This document shows, piece by piece, positions 24,501-33,315 of a stretch of 64,000 nt of DNA. How positions within the stretch are numbered: position 1 is the stretch's first letter; every line of letters starts with the position of its first letter. The DNA is from Ensifer canadensis. Its GTDB lineage: Bacteria; Pseudomonadota; Alphaproteobacteria; Rhizobiales; Rhizobiaceae. The translations under genes and the position numbers were made by a program. The notes under the pieces were generated by a model. That model searched no databases. It was not told the origin of the DNA and was given only the letters and a program-made list of their open reading frames with translations. Location of the stretch: positions 1,302,001 through 1,366,000 of the forward strand of contig NZ_CP083371.1 of assembly GCF_017488845.2 (NCBI RefSeq). Direction: 5' to 3'.

Positions 24501-27036
24501 TGCCGGTGAACTGCTGGTAACCGTCGGCACGGAAGGCCTGATCACGACAAAGAGCGCGACGATTGTCGCCGAGGGTGGCGAGATCGATTTGCCCGTCACC
24601 GCCGATTGGGGGGCCGGCGCCTATGTCACCGCGACACTCTATCGGCCTGGTGATGCACAGGAAAGCCGCATGCCTATGCGCGCGATTGGCATCAAATGGC
24701 TGACCGTTGATCCCGCTGAGCGCAAGCTTGCCGTGGCCATCGAAGCGCCCGAAAAGACCGAACCGCGCAAGCCGCTCGATATCAGCCTGCAGGTGGCAGG
24801 GGCCGGCGCCAACGAAGAAGCCTATGTCACGATTGCCGCGGTCGACGTCGGCATCCTGAACCTGACCCGCTATGAAGCTCCGGATCCTGCCGCCTGGTAT
24901 TTCGGCCAGCGCCAGCTTGGTCTTGAAATGCGCGATCTCTACGGTCGCTTGATCGATGGCTCGCTTGGGGCGACCGGCAAATTGCGCACCGGCGGCGACG
25001 GCGGCCAGGTCGCGCTGCAGGGAAGCCCGCCCACCGAAAAGCTGGTGGCGTTCTTCGAAGGTCCGGTGAAGTTCGACGCCGATGGCAAGGCGACCGTCAG
25101 CTTCGATATTCCGCAGTTCAACGGCACGGCGCGGATCATGAGCGTCGCCTGGACGAAGTCCGGCGTCGGCCATGCTGTCCGCGACGTCGTCATCCGCGAC
25201 CCGATCGTCGTGACGGCGAGCCTGCCGCGCTTCCTTGCGCCGGGAGACCGCGCCGAACTGCGGCTCGACATCGCCAACACCGACGCTCCGGCCGGTGACT
25301 ACCAAGTACAACTGACCACCAACGGACCGGTGACGGTGGAACAGACCGGCGCCAGCGAAACGGTACGCCTCGAACAGGGCGGCAAATCGGTTCTGACGCT
25401 GCCGCTGGTCGGCCAACACACAGGCGACGGGCTCGTTACTGTCCAGCTCACCGGCGCCTCCGGACTTTCGCTCGAACAGGCGCTCAACATTCCGGTGCGC
25501 CCGGCCACACTGCCGGTCACGCAGCGACAGGTGGTCAACCTTGCGGCGGGCAGCAGCCTGACGATCGACGGCCAGTTGCTGGCAGACAGCGTGCTCCAGG
25601 GCGCGTCGGTTTCGCTGAGCGTCACCCGGTCTGCGGCCTTCGACATTCCCGCCATCCTGATGGCGCTCGACCGCTACCCCTATGGCTGCACCGAGCAGAC
25701 GACGAGCCGGGCGCTGCCGCTTCTCTATATGAGTGAATTGGCCAAGCAGTCCGGCCTTCCCGATGACGGCGAAGTGACCAAGCGGGTGCAGGAAGCGATC
25801 TACCGCGTGCTCTCCAACCAGTCGTCGTCCGGCAGCTTCGGCCTGTGGGGGCCGGGCTATGGGGACCTCTGGCTCGACGCCTATGTCACCGACTTCCTGA
25901 CACGCGCACGTGAACAGAAGTACGACGTGCCTGAGGCAGCGATGGTGCAGGCACTGGAAAACCTGCAGAACGGCCTCGGCTATGACACCAATGTCAAGGA
26001 TCGCGGCAACGAGATCGCCTATGCGCTCTACGTGCTCGCACGCAACCGCAAGGCCGCCGTCAACGACATCCGCTATTACGCCAACACGCTGATCAATGAT
26101 TTCCCGACGCCATTGGCCAAGGCTCAGGTCGCAGCGGCGCTGGCGCTTTACGGCGATGCCCAGCGGTCACAGGAGATCTTTGCGTCCTCGGCCAACATGT
26201 CGACCGGCCTCGTCAATGTCAGCCTGTCGCGTTCCGACTACGGTTCTTCGCTGCGCGACGACGCGGCCGTCCTGGCTCTGGCCGCCGAAAGCCGTCCGGT
26301 TCCGCCGATCATTCCGGAACTGTCGAAGATCGTGGCACGGCAATGGGAGCAGAAGAAATATACCAGCACGCAGGAACAGGCCTGGATGCTGCTTGCCGCC
26401 CGTGCCGTTCAGGGCGGCGACGAGGACATGCTGCTTGACGTCAATGGCGCGTCGAAGACCGGCGGCTACGCCGCGCGGATGCCCGGCGATGCGCTTCTGT
26501 CTCATCCGGTGGTGATCAAGAACGAGGGGGCGGACGCCGTCTCCGCCGTGGTCACCACGGTTGCCGCCCCGGCTCAGCCACTGTCGGCCGGCGGTGACGG
26601 CTTTGCCATCGAGCGCACTTATTACACACTCGATGGTGCCGAAGCTAATGTCAGCCAGGCCAGGCAGAACGAGCGCTATGTCGTGGTGCTGAAGGTCACC
26701 GAAACCAACGATTGGCCGTCCCGCGTGCTTGTTTCGGACCTTTTGCCGGCCGGTTTCCAGATCGATAACCCGAGCCTGGTCGACAGCGCCCAGCTGACGA
26801 ACTTCGAATGGCTCGGCGAGATTACCGCGACGCATACGGAGTTCCGCAACGATCGCTTCGTCGCCGCCTTCGACCGCGCTACCGGCGATAGCCGCGAGCT
26901 GACGCTCGCCTATGTCGTCCGCGCGGTGAACCCCGGTGTCTACGATCATCCTGCCGCAAGCGTCGAAGACATGTACCGGCCGCAGTTCTCGGCGCGCACC
27001 GCGACAGGGCGTATGGAGGTTCTGGCAGCCCAATAG
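21580..27036 (+). CDS. Alpha-2-macroglobulin family protein with PAN and repeat N-terminus
   Basis: A very large (1818-residue) periplasmic protein. The signal peptide ends near AAGCPAFSA, with a weak lipobox. A PAN-like module (DLRTEQNVSLDQCETACIAD, CRAFTYNPKVKWCFL, residues about 28-95) and TPR-like repeats (residues about 150-260) come before the MG domains. The thioester site is YGCTEQTTSRAL with Cys1370 and Gln1373, so it can trap proteases or substrates covalently. Bacterial A2M is thought to protect the periplasm and peptidoglycan; it is coupled to PBP1C, and pbpC follows 8 bp downstream. The ribosome site GGAGGACTT precedes ATG 21580. Confidence 0.9.
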   Translation: MSVRAFFGLSALLVSVLAAGCPAFSAETGRQVEITQDGDYFGFDLRTEQNVSLDQCETACIADQSCRAFTYNPKVKWCFLKSDFNQLNDFPGAIAGKIVQAQAVQPDLGAPPRLSFLSDQILQDARDAKANLSLADDQQGFGVNNLIETARAQAESGIIDGALKAFQGALAITPDDSELWLETARTANRVTGNTDVATQAALAAINGYQLTRTAESRAHALAVLAKALENAENFRGALNAYKASLELVQSKTVETAYLDLKERKRFRVIENTVDADSASPRACVQFSEQLLKSGADYASFVTLDGAAPNAVEAKGDQICVEGLSHGQRYKLTLRTGLPSSVDEVLEAPVTLEVYVKDRGQVVRFTGDSFVLPSTARRGIPLVSVNTDSAKLKLYRIGDRSLAQVLQNSQFLTQIDGYSAQRIQDESGELVWEGSIAIDSVLNKEVVTSFPVDEALPKRKAGVYVLTAASETGLSQDWDARATQWFVVSDIGVSTYAGTDGLNVFARSLATAKPIEGVELQLVAKNNEILGTATTDGDGRATFTAGLIRGTSALTPAVITAKSGEDDFVFLDMTRAGFDLSDRGVTGRAAPGAIDVLAWTERGIYRVGETVHASALARDVNGEAIENLPLTFVFLRPDGVEYRRMISDGGKLGGHTLDLDVQENAMRGTWTMQIFTDPKASPIGEKQFLVDDFVPDRTEFDLTSEAKEIAVGEPVQVVVDGRYLYGAPAAGLELEGEVVLKPTRESAAFKGYFFGLADEEASEDTRLPLEDLTALDDDGKSTFDVALSEVPSTTQLLNANVTVRMREAGGRAVERSLTLPVKPEGAMIGIKPEFSGDLQENSVGKFRVIAIDPDGARAAMPGALWKLISVERNYQWYRDGTAWKYEPVVTTKQVANGTLDVTADGGEIAVPVGWGRYRLEVETAALDGPTSSVEFDAGWYVASTSTETPDGLEIALDKENYAVGETAKLKVSPRFAGELLVTVGTEGLITTKSATIVAEGGEIDLPVTADWGAGAYVTATLYRPGDAQESRMPMRAIGIKWLTVDPAERKLAVAIEAPEKTEPRKPLDISLQVAGAGANEEAYVTIAAVDVGILNLTRYEAPDPAAWYFGQRQLGLEMRDLYGRLIDGSLGATGKLRTGGDGGQVALQGSPPTEKLVAFFEGPVKFDADGKATVSFDIPQFNGTARIMSVAWTKSGVGHAVRDVVIRDPIVVTASLPRFLAPGDRAELRLDIANTDAPAGDYQVQLTTNGPVTVEQTGASETVRLEQGGKSVLTLPLVGQHTGDGLVTVQLTGASGLSLEQALNIPVRPATLPVTQRQVVNLAAGSSLTIDGQLLADSVLQGASVSLSVTRSAAFDIPAILMALDRYPYGCTEQTTSRALPLLYMSELAKQSGLPDDGEVTKRVQEAIYRVLSNQSSSGSFGLWGPGYGDLWLDAYVTDFLTRAREQKYDVPEAAMVQALENLQNGLGYDTNVKDRGNEIAYALYVLARNRKAAVNDIRYYANTLINDFPTPLAKAQVAAALALYGDAQRSQEIFASSANMSTGLVNVSLSRSDYGSSLRDDAAVLALAAESRPVPPIIPELSKIVARQWEQKKYTSTQEQAWMLLAARAVQGGDEDMLLDVNGASKTGGYAARMPGDALLSHPVVIKNEGADAVSAVVTTVAAPAQPLSAGGDGFAIERTYYTLDGAEANVSQARQNERYVVVLKVTETNDWPSRVLVSDLLPAGFQIDNPSLVDSAQLTNFEWLGEITATHTEFRNDRFVAAFDRATGDSRELTLAYVVRAVNPGVYDHPAASVEDMYRPQFSARTATGRMEVLAAQ

Positions 27037-27044
27037 GCCCGATA

Positions 27045-29126
27045 ATGTCGATAAGGCAAAAATTGCTGATCGCGATCCCCGTCGGCCTGTTGCTGACGGG
27101 GCTGTCTGCCTTTGCGCTCGACAAGGCTGACCAGGCATTTCCGCCGCCACTGGGAGCGGCTGGCATCGTGTCTCGCGAGGTTCTCGACGTCGACGGCCAA
27201 TTGCTCAGGGCCTTTGCAACACCTGACGGTCTCTGGCGGCTGAACACGACTGTCGGTGACGTCGACCCGCAGTTTCTGCGGATGCTGGTTGCCTATGAGG
27301 ACCAGCGGTTTCGCGAGCACGCCGGCATCGACTTCCTGGCGCTCGGCCGCGCCGCGCTGCAGTTCGTCACCAACGGCCGCATCGTTTCCGGCGCCTCCAC
27401 CCTTTCGATGCAGGTGGCGCGGCTGATCGAACCGCGCGAACAACGAAGCATTGCGGCCAAGCTGCTTCAGATTGCGCGCGCGATCCAGATCGAGCGTCGG
27501 CTGTCCAAGGACCAGATTCTCGACCTTTATCTCAGCCACGCACCCTATGGCGGCAATCTTGAGGGGGTGCGCGCCGCAAGCCTGGCCTGGTTCGGCAAGG
27601 AGCCGAAGCGACTATCTGTAGGCGAAGCCGCGCTGCTGGTGGCGCTGCCGCAATTGCCGGAAAAGCGCCGGCCGGACCGCAACCACGCCGCAGCCGAAGC
27701 TGCCCGCAAGCGCGTCCTGACTCGGATGGCGGTTGCCGACGTGATCGGCGAAGGCGAAGCTGAACGGGCCGCGATGACGGCCATTCCGAACCGCCGCCTT
27801 CAGTTGCCGGCCTATGCCGCCCATCTGGCCGAGACGGCGCTGCGCAAGCAACCGACGGCCGTGCAGCATCACACGACGCTGCGCCGCAATGTCCAGCGCG
27901 GCCTCGAAGCGGTTGCGCGCGAGGGTGCGGCCAAACTGGGACCGAGAGTGTCCGTCGCCATGATCATGGCCGACGCACGCACGGGCGAGATCATCGGCGA
28001 AGTCGGCTCGGCCGATTATTTCGACGCGAGCCGCTCGGGCTGGATCGATATGACGCGGATCACCCGCTCGCCCGGTTCGACGCTAAAACCCTTCATCTAC
28101 GGTCTCGCCTTCGAGGAGGGCCTGGTCAGCCAGGAAACCATTATCGAGGATCGACCGGCCGATTTCTTCGGTTACCGCCCGCGCAATTTCGACATGAGCT
28201 ACCAAGGCGACGTCAGCGTGCGCCAGGCGTTGCAACTGTCGCTCAACGTTCCGGCCATTCGCCTGCTCGACGTCGTCGGCCCTGCCCGGCTGATGGTCAG
28301 GTTCCGCCGCGCCGAGGTGAAGCCTGTGCTGCCCGCAGGCGAGGCACCCGGGCTGGCAATCGGCCTTGGCGGGGTCGGCCTGACGCTGCGCGATCTCGTG
28401 CAGCTCTATGCGGGTCTTGCCAATCGCGGCTTCCCGGTGCGGCTCGGCGATGGCATCACCGGCACGGCCGGTCTGATCGACGGCGAACCGCTGCTTTCGC
28501 CCGTTTCCGCCTGGCATGTCTCGGATGTGCTCTCGGCCGTCTTGCCGCCGGCGGGAAGCCGGCAGCGCGGCATCGCCTACAAGACCGGCACCAGCTATGG
28601 CTATCGCGACGCCTGGTCGGTCGGCTACGACGGCCGTTATGTGCTCGGGGTCTGGGTCGGGCGGCCGGACAATGGCGCCGTTCCGGGGCTGACCGGCTAT
28701 GGCGCGGCCGCGCCCATTCTCTTTGAAGGCTTTGCCAAATCCGGATTGCCGATCACGCCGCTGCCGGATGCACCGCCGGGCGCTGTGCGCATCTCCCAAA
28801 TCGAGCTGCCGATCAGCCAGCGCCGCTTCTCGATGACCGCAAGCGGCCTCGTCAACGCCTCGGCGCGCGAGCCGGCGCCACAGATCGTCTTTCCGCCCGA
28901 GGGCGCGCGTGTCGAACTTGGCATCGACCATGAGACCATGTCACCGCTTACTTTGAAGCTGCAGGGCGGCCGCGCGCCCTTCCGGTGGCTCGCAAATGGC
29001 AAGCCGTTGCCCGATCCGACCCGCCGGCGGACGACGCAATGGCAGCCCGATGGCGCCGGCTATTCCACCCTCACGGTCATCGACGCCGTGGGTCGGGCCG
29101 CCAGCGTGCGCGTCTTTATCGAATAG
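27045..29126 (+). CDS. pbpC: Penicillin-binding protein 1C
   Basis: A 693-residue bifunctional peptidoglycan synthase. An N-terminal membrane anchor (LLIAIPVGLLLTGLSAFAL) is followed by the transglycosylase domain with the catalytic Glu in MLVAYEDQRFREHAGIDFLA and GASTLSMQVARLIEP. The transpeptidase has SPGSTLKP (SxxK), SLNVPAIRLL (SxN) and KTGTSYGYRD (KTG). A C-terminal PBP1C domain (about residues 600-693) ends the protein. It repairs peptidoglycan and is genetically linked to alpha-2-macroglobulin; the gap of 8 bp indicates one operon. Confidence 0.93.
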   Translation: MSIRQKLLIAIPVGLLLTGLSAFALDKADQAFPPPLGAAGIVSREVLDVDGQLLRAFATPDGLWRLNTTVGDVDPQFLRMLVAYEDQRFREHAGIDFLALGRAALQFVTNGRIVSGASTLSMQVARLIEPREQRSIAAKLLQIARAIQIERRLSKDQILDLYLSHAPYGGNLEGVRAASLAWFGKEPKRLSVGEAALLVALPQLPEKRRPDRNHAAAEAARKRVLTRMAVADVIGEGEAERAAMTAIPNRRLQLPAYAAHLAETALRKQPTAVQHHTTLRRNVQRGLEAVAREGAAKLGPRVSVAMIMADARTGEIIGEVGSADYFDASRSGWIDMTRITRSPGSTLKPFIYGLAFEEGLVSQETIIEDRPADFFGYRPRNFDMSYQGDVSVRQALQLSLNVPAIRLLDVVGPARLMVRFRRAEVKPVLPAGEAPGLAIGLGGVGLTLRDLVQLYAGLANRGFPVRLGDGITGTAGLIDGEPLLSPVSAWHVSDVLSAVLPPAGSRQRGIAYKTGTSYGYRDAWSVGYDGRYVLGVWVGRPDNGAVPGLTGYGAAAPILFEGFAKSGLPITPLPDAPPGAVRISQIELPISQRRFSMTASGLVNASAREPAPQIVFPPEGARVELGIDHETMSPLTLKLQGGRAPFRWLANGKPLPDPTRRRTTQWQPDGAGYSTLTVIDAVGRAASVRVFIE

Positions 29127-29443
29127 ATGAGACCCTCAGTCGGCTGCAGTTTGCGCACGTCGCTCGACCCGGCGTGAACGGTCAGAATACCGCCGAGGCG
29201 CCCGACTGTCCGCGTATGGAGGGTTACGGTGCATCCCGCCAACGGGTCTCACCGCATCCACTCCTTCGGATCAATGGCAACCGGTAGTGGAATGACCAAA
29301 TTTGCGACCAGCACCGCGTAAGATTGACGAAATAGTAGTTCTATCAGGAGAGGTTGCAGTCGCTCACGCTGTTTGCATCGCCTCCGCACGCGAACCTGTT
29401 TATGGTTGCGGACAATTGCTGATATCAATGAAGGATTGCTGAA
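29127..29443. other. Intergenic region upstream of the response regulator
   Basis: About 317 bp without a recognisable gene. It must include the response-regulator promoter. No terminator, repeat or clear operator was found. Confidence 0.5.
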
Positions 29444-30103
29444 ATGTCGAAGGCCATGAACGTCATCGTTGCCGACGACCATGCCATCGTTCGCGAAGGC
29501 TTGAAGATGCTACTTTCGACGATGGCGGGCATATCCGTGGTTGCCGAGGCCGCCGACGGCGAAGCCGTGTTGGCGCTTGCGAGAAGTGAGCCGGCAGACC
29601 TTCTGACCCTCGATCTCGGCATGCCGGGCGTGGCAGGCATCCAGTTCATCGCCGACATCAGGGAACTGGCTCCGAGAATGAAGATCCTAGTGCTGACCGC
29701 CAATATCGAACCGCGAACGGTCCGCGCCGCCATAGATGCGGGCGCAAGCGGTTATCTCACGAAGAACGGCGACCCGGCCGAGCTTGCCTCTGCCGTTGAC
29801 GCGCTTGGCGCCAACGAAATCTACCTCGCACAATCGATACGCTTTGCCGTCAGCCACCCGGAGCGACGGACCTTGCCGTCCGCGACCGACGAAGCGCTTT
29901 CGCCCATTCCCCTGACCCGGCGGGAGATGCAGATCCTTTCGCTCGCGGCTCAGGGCCTGACGGCTCGCGAGATTGCCGAACGGCTTGGCATCAGCCCGCT
30001 CACCGCGCGCAAGCACCGCGAAAACCTGATGCGCAAGCTCAGCCTGCATAGCGCTGCCGAACTCGCCGCCTACGCTGTGCGCATCGGCCTGCCCATTGGC
30101 TGA
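29444..30103 (+). CDS. LuxR/NarL-type response regulator
   Basis: A 219-residue protein with a receiver domain (VIVADDHAIVREGLKMLLST; phospho-acceptor Asp in ADLLTLDLGMPGVAG; LVLTAN; YLTKNG with the conserved Lys) and a LuxR-type helix-turn-helix (PLTRREMQILSLAAQGLTAR, EIAERLGISPLTARKHREN). No histidine kinase is encoded next to it within the window, so it is an orphan here. It probably activates target promoters after phosphorylation. The gene has its own leader. Confidence 0.85.
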   Translation: MSKAMNVIVADDHAIVREGLKMLLSTMAGISVVAEAADGEAVLALARSEPADLLTLDLGMPGVAGIQFIADIRELAPRMKILVLTANIEPRTVRAAIDAGASGYLTKNGDPAELASAVDALGANEIYLAQSIRFAVSHPERRTLPSATDEALSPIPLTRREMQILSLAAQGLTAREIAERLGISPLTARKHRENLMRKLSLHSAAELAAYAVRIGLPIG

Positions 30104-30310
30104 AATCCGCATGCCGCGCCGGCTCCAGCGGTGACATTCCCTTAACCACCACATCATTGGCCGCAGGTTCGAGGCTCCGAAATACGGCACCTGCCGTATG
30201 TCGCCGATCTACAACCAAGCGTAGTTCTCTGCCGACCCGATTCCGCACCGACGGGGTCGGGCCGAATGCCACGCTGCCGGAGGGGCAGCCGGCAAACCGG
30301 AGGAACTGCG

Positions 30311-30922
30311 ATGCCCTCGATCGAGCACTGGATTTCGTTTGCGGTCGCTACGGCGATCTTTGCCTGCATGCCGGGGCCCGCCATTCTCTACATGACGGCG
30401 CAGACCTTGGCGCATGGCCGCAAAGCCGGTTTTTTGGCCGCATTCGGCATCCATATCGGCTGCTATGTGCATATTGCAGCCGCAACCCTCGGGCTTGCCG
30501 CCCTTCTCAGCCATGCACCGTTTGTCTATGCGGCAATCAAACTTGCCGGCGCCGTCTATCTGGTCTGGCTTGGCGGCACGATGCTGCTCGGCATCGGCAA
30601 GCATGATACGCATAAGACCGATGCCAAGCCCGGCGTGCTGCGCGACAGCATCCTCGTCGAAATCCTCAACCCTAAGACGGCGTTGTTCTTCGTGACGTTC
30701 CTGCCGCAATTCGTCGACCCGGCAGCGGCAATGCCGGTCTCCCTGCAGTTCCTGGTCTTCGGCATGCTGGTCAATCTGGCGTTGTCGGCCGCTGATGTCG
30801 CCGCTGTGATACTCGCATCCCTGACCCTTGGTCGCTTCACCGGCCAGAGCAGCCTGGTCCCGCGCGCCTGCGGTTCGATCCTCATCGGCCTCGGCATGAT
30901 GCTGGCAACGCAGTCCGTCTGA
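30311..30922 (+). CDS. LysE/RhtB-family exporter
   Basis: A 203-residue membrane protein with six predicted transmembrane segments. It starts MPSIEHWISFAVATAIFACM and has the family signature PGPAILYMTAQTLAHGRKAG. Further segments are AATLGLAALLSHAPFVYAAI, KLAGAVYLVWLGGTMLL and NPKTALFFVTFLPQFV. These transporters export amino acids or similar small molecules with a proton gradient. The start is the ATG at 30311 after GGAGGAACTGCG; the frame is open upstream to 30266. Neighbours give no hint of substrate. Confidence 0.85.
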   Translation: MPSIEHWISFAVATAIFACMPGPAILYMTAQTLAHGRKAGFLAAFGIHIGCYVHIAAATLGLAALLSHAPFVYAAIKLAGAVYLVWLGGTMLLGIGKHDTHKTDAKPGVLRDSILVEILNPKTALFFVTFLPQFVDPAAAMPVSLQFLVFGMLVNLALSAADVAAVILASLTLGRFTGQSSLVPRACGSILIGLGMMLATQSV

Positions 30923-31068
30923 CACGAGGGGTCTTGCGATCAAACCCTTTCCTATCCCGATTGTTTCGGCGATGATATCCGGGCCTTGAACGTCAGCGCA
31001 AAGCTCGAAGTCCTTCGGATGCCATCGCAAGGCTATGGATGACGTCCGTGCGAGAGGAAAACGGTCGC

Positions 31069-31884
31069 ATGCTCAGCCCTGCCGAGATTTCGCAAGCAGC
31101 CGAGAGCCTTCACCAGGCCGAAATCGATCGCAGCCAGGTCGGCCTGTTATCCCTCAAACATCCGGGGATGACGATAGACGACGCCTATGCGGTTCAATCC
31201 GCCTGGGTGCGGCGCAAGCGGGACCTCGGCCGACGGATCATCGGCTTCAAGATCGGGCTGACGTCAAAGGCCATGCAGCAGGCGCTTGATATCGACACGC
31301 CGGATTCCGGCGTGCTGTTCGACGACATGCTGTTCGAGGATGGTTCAACCATTCCCGCCGATCGCTTCATCCAGCCTCGCGTAGAGGCCGAAATCGCCTT
31401 CGTGATGAAGGCGCCGCTCAAAGGGCCGCGCGTCACTATCCTGAACGTGCTCAACGCCACCGACTTCGTGATCCCCGCGCTTGAGATCCTCGACACCCGC
31501 ATCGTCAGACGCGATCCCGAGACACAGCAAGCCCGAGGGATCGCCGATACGATCGCCGACAATGCGGCCAATGCCGGGCTGATCCTTGGCGGACGACCGA
31601 TGCGCCCCGACGCGGTTGATATGCGCTGGATGGGCGCCATCCTCTCGCGCAACGCCGAAGTGGAAGAAGCCGGATTGGGGGCGGGCGTTCTCAATCATCC
31701 CGCCCATGGCATCGCCTGGCTCGCCAACCGCTTGGCGCAGTATGGCGACGCGATCGAACCGGGCCAGATCGTGCTTTCCGGCTCGTTCGTGCGTGCGGTG
31801 GAGGCGCGCAGCGGCGACACCTTCGTTGCGGATTTCGGCAATCACGGCACGGTCAGCTGCCACTTCGCCCGAAGCGCCGCCTGA
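31069..31884 (+). CDS. 2-oxo-hept-4-ene-1,7-dioate hydratase-like protein (HpaH/MhpD family)
   Basis: A 271-residue protein, close to HpaH's usual 267. The region YAVQSAWVRRKRDLGRRIIG, FKIGLTSKAMQQALDIDTPD and FIQPRVEAEIAFVMKAPLKG carries the metal-binding Glu residues. Later segments are ALEILDTRIV, NAANAGLILGGRP and GDAIEPGQIVLSGSFVRAVE. HpaH hydrates 2-oxohepta-4-ene-1,7-dioate in homoprotocatechuate breakdown; related MhpD hydrates 2-oxopentenoate. A start at the ATG 31069 fits family length (GAGGAAAA upstream); another ATG is at 31039. No other homoprotocatechuate gene is nearby, so this may be a stand-alone hydratase. Confidence 0.8.
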   Translation: MLSPAEISQAAESLHQAEIDRSQVGLLSLKHPGMTIDDAYAVQSAWVRRKRDLGRRIIGFKIGLTSKAMQQALDIDTPDSGVLFDDMLFEDGSTIPADRFIQPRVEAEIAFVMKAPLKGPRVTILNVLNATDFVIPALEILDTRIVRRDPETQQARGIADTIADNAANAGLILGGRPMRPDAVDMRWMGAILSRNAEVEEAGLGAGVLNHPAHGIAWLANRLAQYGDAIEPGQIVLSGSFVRAVEARSGDTFVADFGNHGTVSCHFARSAA

Positions 31885-31923
31885 CCCAGCGGCACCAATG
31901 TCTTAGGCACCCATCCTCGCGTC

Positions 31924-33192
31924 CTATTGCACCAGGATTGCGCGGAAATCATTGACATTCGTGCCGGTCGGCCCGGGCTTGAAGATATCACCGAGCGCGT
32001 CGAAGGCACTCCAGCTATCATTCCGCTGCAGGAGTGCTGAGGCGTCGAGCCGCTGTGCGGCGAGCCGGGCGATCGTCGTTCCGTCGGCAAAGGCGCCGGC
32101 ATTGTCCTCGGAACCGTCGATGCCATCGGTATCGGCGGCAAGCGCCGCAACGCCAACGGCGCCATCAATGCCAAGGGCCAGCGACAGCAGGAACTCGCTG
32201 TTGCGTCCGCCCTTGCCTGCCCCGCGCATGGTAACGGTCGTCTCGCCGCCGGAAAGAACGACAACGGGCTTCGCGAAGGGGCGGCCGCGGCCTGCGACCT
32301 CACGGGCGATTGCCGCGTGAACACTGCCGACGTCACGCGCCTCGCCTTCAATCGCGTCGGAGAGAATGATTGCCTCGATGCCGGCCTCCCGCGCCTTGGC
32401 GGCAGCCGCCTCGAGCGAGACGGAAGCGGATGCGATCAGGCGTACTTCGTTGGCAGCGAAACGCGGGTCGGACGGCGACGGCGCATCGGCAGCCGGATCG
32501 GCGAGCCACGCCAGAACCTTTTCGGGCAATTGCAGGCCATAGCGCTCGATGATCTTCAGGGCGTCGGCACGAGTGCTTGCGTCGGGCAGGGTCGGACCGG
32601 AGGCGACCAGCGCCGGGTCATCGCCGGGAATATCAGATACGATGAGTGAAACGACCTTCGCCGGATAGGCCGCGGCCGCGAGCCGGCCACCCTTGATCAA
32701 TGAGACGTGCTTGCGCACCGCATTCATGGCGCTGATCGGCGCGCCCGAGGCGAGCAGCGCCCGGTTGACGGCGACTTCATTGTCCAGCGAAAGGCCTGGA
32801 GGTGGTGACGGCAGCAGGGCCGATCCACCACCGCAGACAAGAGCAACGACCAGATCGTCTTCCGACAGGCCGCTGACCTCGGCGATCAGGCGCCGAGAGG
32901 CCTGCAGACCGCTTTCATCCGGCAGCGGATGCGATGCTTCCAGCACCTCGATACGCTGGCAAAGGGCTGCGTAGCCGTAGCGGGTGACGACGACGCCGGA
33001 AAGCGGACCATCCCAATGTCGCTCGAAGGCCTGTGCCATCTGCGCCGCACCCTTGCCGGCGCCGACGACGACGGTCCGGCCCTTCGGCCGCTCCGGCAGG
33101 TTGGCGGCAATCACCAGTGCCGGGTCGGCAGCGGCAACCGCCGATGTGAACAGCGTTTCCAGAAACGTGCGCGGATCGGCAATGGCTGCCAT
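31924..33192 (-). CDS. ttuD: Glycerate kinase type 2 / hydroxypyruvate reductase (TtuD, MOFRL)
   Basis: A 422-residue protein of the GckA/TtuD (MOFRL) family. The N-terminal kinase-like part shows VVGAGKGAAQMAQAFERHWD, VVALVCGGGSALLPSPPPGL and KVVSLIVSDIPGDDPALVAS; the C-terminal MOFRL motif is GAGKGGRNSEFLLSLALGID. Such enzymes phosphorylate glycerate with ATP, although TtuD was first described as a hydroxypyruvate reductase. It is the last gene of the gcl-hyi-glxR-ttuD operon and feeds glycerate into central metabolism. The start is ATG 33192 after GGGGAGAG; the frame is open to 33252 but that part is arginine-rich filler. Confidence 0.85.
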   Translation of the reverse strand: MAAIADPRTFLETLFTSAVAAADPALVIAANLPERPKGRTVVVGAGKGAAQMAQAFERHWDGPLSGVVVTRYGYAALCQRIEVLEASHPLPDESGLQASRRLIAEVSGLSEDDLVVALVCGGGSALLPSPPPGLSLDNEVAVNRALLASGAPISAMNAVRKHVSLIKGGRLAAAAYPAKVVSLIVSDIPGDDPALVASGPTLPDASTRADALKIIERYGLQLPEKVLAWLADPAADAPSPSDPRFAANEVRLIASASVSLEAAAAKAREAGIEAIILSDAIEGEARDVGSVHAAIAREVAGRGRPFAKPVVVLSGGETTVTMRGAGKGGRNSEFLLSLALGIDGAVGVAALAADTDGIDGSEDNAGAFADGTTIARLAAQRLDASALLQRNDSWSAFDALGDIFKPGPTGTNVNDFRAILVQ

Positions 33193-33217
33193 GTCTCTCC
33201 CCTTCATCCAAGATCTC

Positions 33218-33244
33218 GGGCGGCGGCTCCTCCTTCCGCCGCCC
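33218..33244 (-). terminator. GC-rich stem-loop between glxR and ttuD
   Basis: GGGCGGCGG, 9-nt loop, CCGCCGCCC: a perfect 9-bp stem in the 123-bp gap between glxR and ttuD. No T-run follows, so it may adjust read-through into ttuD rather than stop it. Confidence 0.45.
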
Positions 33245-33315
33245 GGAGGCACGATCGGCAGACGGAACGGGCCGCCGGTCGATCATGCGTATTTTCATGC
33301 TGTCGTAGCGGTGCT

